Source of the DNA: Gp6-AA40 sp035571515
Lineage (GTDB): Bacteria; Acidobacteriota; Vicinamibacteria; Vicinamibacterales; UBA2999
DNA: 64,000 nt
Assembly (NCBI GenBank): GCA_035571515.1
Contig: DATNCQ010000194.1
Coordinates: 32,842 to 96,841 of the forward strand
Reading direction: 5' to 3'
Program-made: the position numbers and the translations under genes
Part shown: piece by piece, positions 8,187 through 15,338 of the stretch
Layout of the letters: each line of letters starts with the position of its first letter
Numbering within the stretch: position 1 is the first letter of the stretch
Notes under the pieces: generated by a model
What the model saw: only the letters and a program-made list of their open reading frames with translations
Told to the model about the DNA's origin: nothing
The model's database searches: none

Positions 8187-8594
8187 CTATGCGATCGAAC
8201 GCCTGCTGGCGCGCGCCGGCGCGGACATCCAGTCCCACCGCCCGTTCAGCACCACGAGATCGAGCGCGCCGGTGATCAGCGGCAGCACGGCCAGCGCGAC
8301 GCTCATCGTCGCAGCGGTCGTAATGACGGCGCCAATCATGATGACGGTGAGGGCGCCGGCGGCAATTGGCGTCAGGTTGCGGCGGATGCCGGTGAGGCCC
8401 GGCAGAACGAGGCCGAGCGCGCCCAGCATCTCCAAGCCGCCGATCATGCGCAGGAACCAGATTGGCAACGGCTGCGGCTGCCCGGGGGGCGCCATCGCCT
8501 CGGCCGGGCCGAACAGCTTGAAGCCGCCGGCGAAGAGGTACAGGGCCGCGAGAAGGATCTGGATAGCCCAGAGCACGCGATTGTTTCGAAGCAT
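8187..8594 (-). CDS. Second DoxX family membrane protein
   Basis: 135 aa, four predicted helices: LWAIQILLAALYLFAGGFKLF, FLRMIGGLEMLGALGLVLPGL, LTPIAAGALTVIMIGAVITT and VALAVLPLITGALDLVVL. The first-helix FAGGFKLF and second-helix GxxEMLGAxGLVLP pattern are typical of DoxX. Convergent with the ECF41 gene; no TGTCACA-N16-CGTC copy is seen in front of it, so co-control by that sigma factor is not supported by sequence. Stop-proximal residues are polar and arginine-rich, placing the C-terminus in the cytoplasm. Confidence 0.85.
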   Translation of the reverse strand: MLRNNRVLWAIQILLAALYLFAGGFKLFGPAEAMAPPGQPQPLPIWFLRMIGGLEMLGALGLVLPGLTGIRRNLTPIAAGALTVIMIGAVITTAATMSVALAVLPLITGALDLVVLNGRWDWMSAPARASRRSIA

Positions 8595-8627
8595 CGGGGT
8601 GTCAGCAGTATAGCCCCGCGCTCCGGA

Positions 8628-9578
8628 TCATTTCTCCGCTGTTGCGGCGCCGAGCCGCCACATGGCGAGCGGCACGGCGACAAGGCCGGCGGCCGGAAGC
8701 GCGCGCGCCATCATGTGAGCAGCGCCACGCCCGATGCGCGATGCAGCGAACGTCACGCCGTACTCGCAGAAGGCGCCCAGCCGCTCGGGGCGTGCGAGGT
8801 ACTTGGCGTGGAGTCTCGAGCAATCCGCGCTCAACACGGCATCGAGCAACCGCGCCTCATCGGCAAGAGGCCTGCCCGGCCAGAAGGCGCGAACGGCCTT
8901 TTGCGCGACGCCGAGGTCGTGGATGCGGCCGAGCGAATCCTGCGTCTTCTGCAAGTCGCGCAGCAGGGCGGGATCGACGCCGAGCGCCGCGGCATCCGCC
9001 ACTTCCAGCGTGTAGCGGAATTTTTTCAGCGCAATGCGTACGCGATGCAGGCGATTCGGCATGTAGACCGCCGGCGCCTCGTGCGCGGCCGCGCGCAACG
9101 CCTTCGTCTGCGTGGCAATCGCGTCGAAGAGTCCCGTTCGCCAGTCCTTCCAGAACGAGAGCACGCCGCGGTGCGGCCGGGCGAGACGCGCGAGGGGCCG
9201 CAACTGAAGATCGTCGAGCGCCTTCACGAGGCGGCGGCTCGCCTGCAGCCGGTCCTGGCCCAGGTCGCGCCGCACGGCAGCCACGGCGCAGGCGGCTGCA
9301 GGAAGCCGTGAGCCCGCCTCATGCAGCACCGCGTCCGTGACGTCGAGCTCGCGCACGCGGCCGAGCGCTCGGCCGAGGTGTCGACATAGCTTCACGGCGT
9401 CGCCATCCGGTGTGGCGAAAGCCCCAAGCGCGGCGCGGATGCGCCGGATAGCCACTCGTGCCTCATGAATGCTGTCGCGGTCGGCGTCGTGGACCCCCGG
9501 CCAGTGCCGGCGAAGACGATCGCGCTGCTCAACCGCAAAATCCCACGGCGTAAGGAGGGCAGGCATGCGTCGCAGCAA
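8628..9578 (-). CDS. CHAD domain protein
   Basis: 316-aa all-alpha protein. It shows the conserved histidine/basic pattern of CHAD domains twice: HEARVAIRRIRAAL (residues ~38-51) and HRVRIALKKFRYTLEV (~180-195), with a matching IHDLGV segment. CHAD domains bind inorganic polyphosphate. No CYTH triphosphatase is fused or adjacent here. The C-terminal ~30 residues (ALPAAGLVAVPLAMWRLG) are hydrophobic and may be an amphipathic or membrane-contacting helix. Stands alone between a DoxX gene and a cytochrome gene. Confidence 0.88.
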   Translation of the reverse strand: MLRRMPALLTPWDFAVEQRDRLRRHWPGVHDADRDSIHEARVAIRRIRAALGAFATPDGDAVKLCRHLGRALGRVRELDVTDAVLHEAGSRLPAAACAVAAVRRDLGQDRLQASRRLVKALDDLQLRPLARLARPHRGVLSFWKDWRTGLFDAIATQTKALRAAAHEAPAVYMPNRLHRVRIALKKFRYTLEVADAAALGVDPALLRDLQKTQDSLGRIHDLGVAQKAVRAFWPGRPLADEARLLDAVLSADCSRLHAKYLARPERLGAFCEYGVTFAASRIGRGAAHMMARALPAAGLVAVPLAMWRLGAATAEK

Positions 9579-9851
9579 TGCAACCGCCGCACCACGTTGC
9601 CGTTACATGTGTAACGGCTCGCGGCCATGCGAGCGGGCGTCGTGAGCGTGCCGAGCGCGCGATCGCCTCGCGCGAGCGTCAGGGCTCGCAGCGTTGTTGC
9701 AGCGTGTGGGCGCGCGTGCCGTCCCGGCCGGCGAAATACTCACGAAGGGAGAGTCCGCGCAGCCGGGGGCGAGTACAGGTGTTGTTTCTCTCCTCTGTGT
9801 GCTAGCGTATGACCGCTTCGACACGTTCATTCGGTGGCTGGAGGAGAACGT

Positions 9852-10901
9852 ATGAAAAAGATCCATCTCGCTCTGGTTGCATTTGCTCTCGTAGTGATGG
9901 GCGGGTATGCGCTGGCGCAGCAGGCGCCTGCGCAGGCCAGGCCGGTTCCCCCGAATCTTCCAGAGTGGGCGTGGGGCGTCATGCCGCCGGCCCCGCCTCC
10001 ACAGGCCGGCGCGGCTCCGGCACAGCCGCCCGCAGAAGACGGGACGCTCCTGCACATCGAGGGCAGCAGCGTGGGGCTGACCCGGACGCAGCTGCGCGGC
10101 ATCCCGACGGTGCCTGACTGGCATCCGGAAGATCACGGCACGATGCCGGACATCGTCAGCAAGGGCCGTATGCCCGCCGTGCGCGCGTGCGGCTTCTGCC
10201 ACCTCCCGAACGGCCGCGGCCGCCCCGAGAACGCGGCCCCCGCAGGTCTGTCCGTCGCCTACTTCACGCAGCAGATGGAAGATTTCAAGAACGGCCTGCG
10301 CAGGAGCTCGGATCCGCGGAAGGGCAACGTCAACACCATGGCCGGATTCGCGCGAGAGGCGACTCCCGAGGAAGTCAAAGCCGCCGCTGAATATTTCGCC
10401 GCGCTGCCCATTCCGCAGGGCTGGGTCAAGGTCAAGGAAGTCAGCATGGTGCCGAAGACCAAGATCCAGGGCAACGTGTACTTCGAGCTCGAGGGAGCCC
10501 AGGCCGGGAAGGAGCCGATCGGCAACCGTATCATCGAGGTGCCGGAGCACGGCCAGGAGCGTTTCGAGATGCGCGACGGACACGCGGGCTACATCGCGTA
10601 CGTCCCGGTGGGAGCAGTCAAGAAGGGTGAGGCGCTCGCCAACAAGCTGCAGTGCTCGCTCTGCCACGGCGCGAACCTGGAAGGCCTCGGGCCGGTGCCG
10701 ACGCTGGCCGGCCGTTCGCCGAGCTACATGGCTCGTCAGCTGTTCGACTTCCAGACCGGCGCGCGGCACGGCCTGTGGTCCGACCTGATGAAGCCGATCG
10801 TCGCCAAGATGACGGCCGAAGACCTGGTGAACATCACGGCCTACATCGCGTCGAAGAATCCGCCGCCGGCGAATGTCGGACAGACCGCGCGCGCGAACTG
10901 A
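9852..10901 (+). CDS. Secreted diheme c-type cytochrome
   Basis: 349 aa with a signal peptide (MKKIHLALVAFALVVMGGYA) and a strong GGAGGAGAA ribosome-binding site at 9838-9846. Two CXXCH haem sites: CGFCH in the first half and CSLCH in the second. The first domain has the NTMAGF methionine, and the second is a cytochrome c553/cL-like module (ANLEGLGPVPTLAGRSPSYM and MTAEDLVNITAYIAS). The proline/alanine-rich residues 25-60 form a linker to the envelope. Probably a periplasmic electron carrier; partner enzyme not adjacent. A GC-rich hairpin follows 30 bp after the stop. Confidence 0.88.
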   Translation: MKKIHLALVAFALVVMGGYALAQQAPAQARPVPPNLPEWAWGVMPPAPPPQAGAAPAQPPAEDGTLLHIEGSSVGLTRTQLRGIPTVPDWHPEDHGTMPDIVSKGRMPAVRACGFCHLPNGRGRPENAAPAGLSVAYFTQQMEDFKNGLRRSSDPRKGNVNTMAGFAREATPEEVKAAAEYFAALPIPQGWVKVKEVSMVPKTKIQGNVYFELEGAQAGKEPIGNRIIEVPEHGQERFEMRDGHAGYIAYVPVGAVKKGEALANKLQCSLCHGANLEGLGPVPTLAGRSPSYMARQLFDFQTGARHGLWSDLMKPIVAKMTAEDLVNITAYIASKNPPPANVGQTARAN

Positions 10902-10930
10902 CGTCTGCTCCGATCCTCTCGCTACTGAAG

Positions 10931-10954
10931 AGGGCCGGCCGCTGTGCCGGCCCT
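10931..10954. terminator. GC-rich hairpin between convergent genes
   Basis: A perfect 9-bp stem, AGGGCCGGC/GCCGGCCCT, with a 6-nt loop, located between the cytochrome gene (+) and the ECF sigma gene (-). No U-run follows on either strand, so it is either a weak or Rho-assisted terminator, or a 3'-end stabiliser. Confidence 0.55.
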
Positions 10955-10996
10955 TCGCACAACATTTCTCGTGAGCCCAAGCCACCGGCCAACCGA

Positions 10997-11632
10997 TCAC
11001 GGCTCCGATTGAGGGTCGAGCTCCTGTAACAACCAACTGCGCGCAAGACGCCAGTCGCGGGCGACCGTGTCGGGGGCAACCTCGAGGACTTCGGCCGTTT
11101 CCTCGACGGTCAAACCGGCGAAATACCGCAGCTCGATCACCCGCACCTTTCGAGCATCAAACGTGGCGAGTTTTTCGAGCGCCTCGTCGAGCGCAATCAG
11201 ATCCACGACTGAGGCACCCGGGGCGACGATGTTCGAATCGAGCAGCGCCGGCTCCGCTCCTGCTCCGCGTTTGCCGGTCGCGTTGGCGCGCGCCACATCC
11301 ACGAGGACCCGACGCATCGTCCGAGCGGCAACCGCGAGAAAGTGTTTGCGGTCCTGCCACCCAACCTCACCCGCGCCAGCGAGCCGCACGAATGCCTCGT
11401 GCACCAGTGCCGTCGCCTGAAGCGTGATGCCAGGACGTTCCCCGCGCATGCAGCCGGCTGCCTGACGTTTCAGCTCGTCGTACAGCATCGCGGACAGCTG
11501 GCGATAGGCCTCTTCGTCACCTCCGTGCCAGGCCTTCAACAACCGGGTCACCTCGCCTGCCTGGGAGTCTGGCAAATGGGCCTCCTCGGGCCAGCGGCGA
11601 TGCGGGCGCAGTTCAGGGCCCCTCGCGCGCAC
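10997..11632 (-). CDS. ECF sigma factor, TIGR02999 type
   Basis: 211 aa. The motif series EVTRLLKAWHGGDEEAYRQL, LQATALVHEAFVRL, RKHFLAVAARTMRRVLVD and, in region 4, LDEALEKLATFDARKVRVIE and VEETAEVLEVAPDTVARDW identify the Sigma70-ECF family typical of Acidobacteriota and Planctomycetes. These are normally followed directly by a large Ser/Thr kinase gene. Here the likely partner kinase (12685-15186, same strand) is separated by an opposite-strand propeller gene. The start at 11632 is the first ATG; residues 1-25 have weak conservation, so an internal start is possible. Confidence 0.88.
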   Translation of the reverse strand: MRARGPELRPHRRWPEEAHLPDSQAGEVTRLLKAWHGGDEEAYRQLSAMLYDELKRQAAGCMRGERPGITLQATALVHEAFVRLAGAGEVGWQDRKHFLAVAARTMRRVLVDVARANATGKRGAGAEPALLDSNIVAPGASVVDLIALDEALEKLATFDARKVRVIELRYFAGLTVEETAEVLEVAPDTVARDWRLARSWLLQELDPQSEP

Positions 11633-11708
11633 TTTCTAGTACCCAGCCAATTCTGCCGCTTAGGTCTATAGGGGTCGACTTTCGGAGTGGCTGAAAGGAG
11701 CAACTGTC

Positions 11709-12680
11709 ATGTTTCGAAGTGTGCTGTTTGTCGCTGCCGTCACGCTGCTTTCGGTCGCCGCGTACGCAGCCTCGTCCGTCTCACGGGTGGTGACGTTTGC
11801 GCCACCGAATTTCCCCGAGTCCATCAGGATTGACAAGGAAGGCAATACGTACCTGTCGATGCTTCTGACGGGCGAGATCAGGAAGATCGCGCCGGATGGT
11901 ACCCAGTCCACCCTGGCGGTGCTCGGCTCCGGTCCGACAGCGTTTCCAGGACGCCGCCTGACGGGACTCGCCGTCGACGCGCCGGGCAACGTGTATGCGG
12001 CGCTCAACGACGTCCCGGCGACCCGCGGCGTCTGGCGTATCTCGCGCGACGGAAGCATGGAGTTGATGGCGGCGCTTCCCTTCGCCGGAATGGTCAATGG
12101 GTTGGCTTTCGACTCGAGGGGCAACCTGTTCGTATCGGATTCGTTGGGCGGCAGGATTTACAAGGTAGACCGCGATGGTGTCATCACCGCCTGGTCGATC
12201 GATCCGTTCCTGGCGGGAGCGACGCCGACAGCGTGCGGGCAGTTTCCTGCAGGTCCGGCCGGGGCCAACGGCCTGGCGTTCGACAAGCACGGCGACTTGT
12301 TCGCCGCGAACACCACTCTCGGTGCAATCGTGCGGATACCCGTCGGCAGCGATGGCACCGCTCAGGTGGCGAATTATCTCGTCGCGCCGACCTGCGAGTT
12401 GTGGGGCGCCGACGGCATCGCGTTCGACAACAGGGACAACCTGTACCTCGCGGTAAACATCCAGGGGAAGATCGTCCGCATCGATCCAGCCGGAAACATG
12501 GACACAGTGGCCGCACGGCCGGACGATGGGCTGTCGGTTCCCTCTGACATGGCCTTCGGTACCGGAATGGGAAACCGCAAGCAGGTTTTCATCACCAACT
12601 TCGCCGTTCCTCCGCTCGGCGGAGGCACCCCGGGTGTGTTGACGATGGACGTCGGTGTTCCGGGACGTCCTCTTCCCTGA
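11709..12680 (+). CDS. Secreted SMP-30/NHL-like beta-propeller
   Basis: 323 aa with a signal peptide (MFRSVLFVAAVTLLSVAAYA) and AAAGGAG 7 nt before the ATG. Propeller blades repeat as LTGLAVDAPGNVYAAL, VNGLAFDSRGNLFVSDS, ANGLAFDKHGDLFAAN and ADGIAFDNRDNLYLAV. This is the SMP-30/gluconolactonase-like arrangement, though sugar-lactonase activity cannot be asserted. Ends 4 bp from the stop of the convergent Ser/Thr kinase gene. It is inserted between an ECF sigma gene and its likely partner kinase. Confidence 0.85.
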   Translation: MFRSVLFVAAVTLLSVAAYAASSVSRVVTFAPPNFPESIRIDKEGNTYLSMLLTGEIRKIAPDGTQSTLAVLGSGPTAFPGRRLTGLAVDAPGNVYAALNDVPATRGVWRISRDGSMELMAALPFAGMVNGLAFDSRGNLFVSDSLGGRIYKVDRDGVITAWSIDPFLAGATPTACGQFPAGPAGANGLAFDKHGDLFAANTTLGAIVRIPVGSDGTAQVANYLVAPTCELWGADGIAFDNRDNLYLAVNIQGKIVRIDPAGNMDTVAARPDDGLSVPSDMAFGTGMGNRKQVFITNFAVPPLGGGTPGVLTMDVGVPGRPLP

Positions 12681-12684
12681 TTGG

Positions 12685-15186
12685 TTATCCGTTGGATTCA
12701 CTACCAACGCCGAGCAGCGCTTGTCCACCGGCCTGGATGAACGCTGCTCGTGCTTCCTGGTGATGCTGCTCCGCCTTCAGCAGAATCTCGCGGAAGTCCG
12801 TTCGCCCGCGCAGCGGTTCCAGCCATGCGTCTCGCGAGAACGTGAAGGACTGGAAATATCCGCGCTCGACGGCTTCCGCCAGGAGCTCGACGGCCCGTTC
12901 CTCCCGGCCGAAGTGGGCCAGACCCCGGCCCAGGTGGTACAGCGCCTCCGGGTCGCGTAACCCGCCGGCGATGACCGCTTCGGTGGCAGACTCCAACGCC
13001 GCGACGCTCCCCGTGCCTTCGATCAAGGCGATCCTTGCATCGAACAGGTCGGCAAACGGCGTCATCTTGGCGACGCGGAGCATCTCTGCGTCCTTGCGGC
13101 ACTGCCGGAGCGCATCGGGGTGTCCGGCCATCACCAGCGCGAGGCCTCCGATCGCGGCATATCCTCCGGGTTCCGCCGCGGCACGCAGATAATCACCGGC
13201 CATGAACCACGTCCGCTGCACGCCCGTCTGGACTTTGGGATCCAGACGCCGGGCGCGCTCGTGCGCGGCAAGAGAGGCATTCAACAGACCACAGTAGCGG
13301 CATACGTGCACCAGCGCGGCAAAGAGTTCGGGGTCGGTGCTGCGCGATGAGGCGCGGCGAATGAGCCGCACCATGGCATCCTGCGCCCGGCCGTAGTCGA
13401 TTTCGAGTTGCGCATAGACACGATCGGCGACGGAAAGGTCCGCATTGAGCTGCAGTGCCCGGTTGAGCGCGGCCTCGGCGCGGGTGATCATCGCCGGATC
13501 ACTGCGGAACTTGCCGACGACACGATAGAGTTGACCTAGGCGCGCCCACGCAGGCGCGAAATGCGGGTCGGTCTCAATCGCCTGCTCATACAGGCCGCGC
13601 GCGATGTCGAGCGACGCGGGATCGTGCCCGAGCTGGTTGGCTCGAAGGTAGAACTCGTATGCCTTCGCACTCGAAGGTACGTCCCGGCTGAGTGCCCGCC
13701 GTTCCCTGCTCGACAGCGGCAGCGCCAGCGATTCGACGATGCGCTGCGAGAGATCGTCCTGCAGCCGGAAGAAATCGCCGACTTGAACCTGCGAAGTGTC
13801 CGACCAGATGAGCGTGCCGGCAGCCACTTCGACCAGTTGCACGGAGGCTCGGAGCTGATCACCCACCCGTAACAGTGTGCCGGACAGGACTATATCGACA
13901 TCGAGTTCCCGGGCGATGACACTGATGTCCGGCACGTCCGCGGCAAACCGCACGGCGGCCAGTGACGAACGCACGACGAGCGATTCCAGCGACGAAAGCG
14001 ACGTGGCGATGACGTCCGCAAGGCTGTAGGCCAGGAAATCGATCTCCGGATCGGGACGCAGCACCCGGAACGGCAACACCACCAACCGCGTGACCGCTCG
14101 CGCCCGTCGCGGTTCATCGTCAGGTGAATCGAGCGCCCGTCGCAGATCGTCGGCCATTGCAGCGGCCGTCGGGTATCGTTCAGCGGGCGCTTTGGCGAGC
14201 GCGCGGTGGATGACACGATCCGCTGTCGCGATCGCTGGCGAACCCCCGAGCACGGCGGGATCAGTGTGGAGAATCTTGTTGACGGTCCCGGCCAGCGTCG
14301 TCGCTGCAAACGGCGGGTAGCCCGCCAGCATCTCGTAGAGAATCACGCCGGCCGCGAAGACGTCGGTGCGCGCGTCGAGCGGCCCGCCCTCGAGCTGCTC
14401 GGGCGCCATGTACCTGGGCGTGCCCACGATCAATCCTGATTGTGTCAGCGGAAGGCTGGTCTCACCGACATCATCGGCGAACGGCCGTGCGAGACCAAAG
14501 TCGAGAAGCTTGACACCGTGCCGCGTCAAGAAGATGTTCGAGGGTTTCAGGTCGCGGTGTACGACGCCGCCGGTGTGCAGGGCGTCGAGCGCGCTGAGGA
14601 TCTCGAGGCCGATGCGTACCGCGTCCGTGAGTGGAAGGACGCCGCGATCGAGAGTCGCCAACAGCGGCTCGCCGTCGAGCCGTTCCATGGCCAGAAAGAG
14701 TTGCTCCTCGGTCTCGCCGACCTCGTAGATCTGGCAGATGTGCGGGTGATTGATCCGCGCAGCGAGGCGGGCTTCACGCCAGAAGCGTTCGCGCGCGAGG
14801 GAACTGTCAACCGTCTCGTGGCCGATGACTTTCAATGCGAGCGGGCGCCCCAGACGGTCGTCCACCGCCTCATAGACGACCCCCATTCCGCCTTCGCCGA
14901 GCTTGCCGGTGACGCGGTATCGCCCGATCCGGTCTGGCCGGACCGTGGGTGCCGCGCCATTGCTCGAGCGCGGCGCGGTGACCACTGCGGGCTCGGTCAG
15001 GAACTTCTCCGCCGCGGGAGTTCGACGCAGCAGCAACGCCAGTTCGACCCGCAAACGCTCGTCGCCGTCGCATTCGCCGTCGAGAAACACCTCGCGCTCG
15101 TTCGGTGGAAGATCCAGCGCCAGGTGGTAAATGCGTTCGATGTGCCGCCAGCGATCCGGATTCACAGGCTCGGCCTTCGCGCGCAC
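12685..15186 (-). CDS. Soluble Ser/Thr protein kinase with TolB-like and TPR domains
   Basis: 833 aa. An N-terminal helical segment (ERIYHLALDLPPNEREVFLD) is typical of ECF-linked kinases. Kinase domain ~90-350: GEGGMGVVY glycine loop, ALKVIG lysine, HRDLKPSN catalytic loop, DFGLA, and APEQ. A TolB-N-like domain (~365-480; VVLPFRVL, LDVDIVLSGTLLRVGDQLRASVQLV) follows, then TPR-type repeats to the end. No transmembrane helix is visible, so it acts in the cytoplasm. All canonical catalytic residues are present. Likely partner of the ECF sigma factor at 10997-11632 despite the intervening gene. Confidence 0.93.
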   Translation of the reverse strand: MRAKAEPVNPDRWRHIERIYHLALDLPPNEREVFLDGECDGDERLRVELALLLRRTPAAEKFLTEPAVVTAPRSSNGAAPTVRPDRIGRYRVTGKLGEGGMGVVYEAVDDRLGRPLALKVIGHETVDSSLARERFWREARLAARINHPHICQIYEVGETEEQLFLAMERLDGEPLLATLDRGVLPLTDAVRIGLEILSALDALHTGGVVHRDLKPSNIFLTRHGVKLLDFGLARPFADDVGETSLPLTQSGLIVGTPRYMAPEQLEGGPLDARTDVFAAGVILYEMLAGYPPFAATTLAGTVNKILHTDPAVLGGSPAIATADRVIHRALAKAPAERYPTAAAMADDLRRALDSPDDEPRRARAVTRLVVLPFRVLRPDPEIDFLAYSLADVIATSLSSLESLVVRSSLAAVRFAADVPDISVIARELDVDIVLSGTLLRVGDQLRASVQLVEVAAGTLIWSDTSQVQVGDFFRLQDDLSQRIVESLALPLSSRERRALSRDVPSSAKAYEFYLRANQLGHDPASLDIARGLYEQAIETDPHFAPAWARLGQLYRVVGKFRSDPAMITRAEAALNRALQLNADLSVADRVYAQLEIDYGRAQDAMVRLIRRASSRSTDPELFAALVHVCRYCGLLNASLAAHERARRLDPKVQTGVQRTWFMAGDYLRAAAEPGGYAAIGGLALVMAGHPDALRQCRKDAEMLRVAKMTPFADLFDARIALIEGTGSVAALESATEAVIAGGLRDPEALYHLGRGLAHFGREERAVELLAEAVERGYFQSFTFSRDAWLEPLRGRTDFREILLKAEQHHQEARAAFIQAGGQALLGVGSESNG

Positions 15187-15338
15187 ATTCTAGATCGCAC
15201 ACGCGGACACGCCGATGACCTGACCGCTTCTATTCAGGAGCTGTGGCACGGGGTTCACCTCGGTCGCAGCGTAGGCAAACCCCGGCCGTGAAGTCCTGAC
15301 GAAGGCCTTACAATACGCTTCGCTTTTCTGGTGACCTC

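Noticed and set aside
8595..8640. ECF41 promoter in front of the second DoxX gene
   Set aside because: No TGTCACA-N16-CGTC on the minus strand upstream of 8594.
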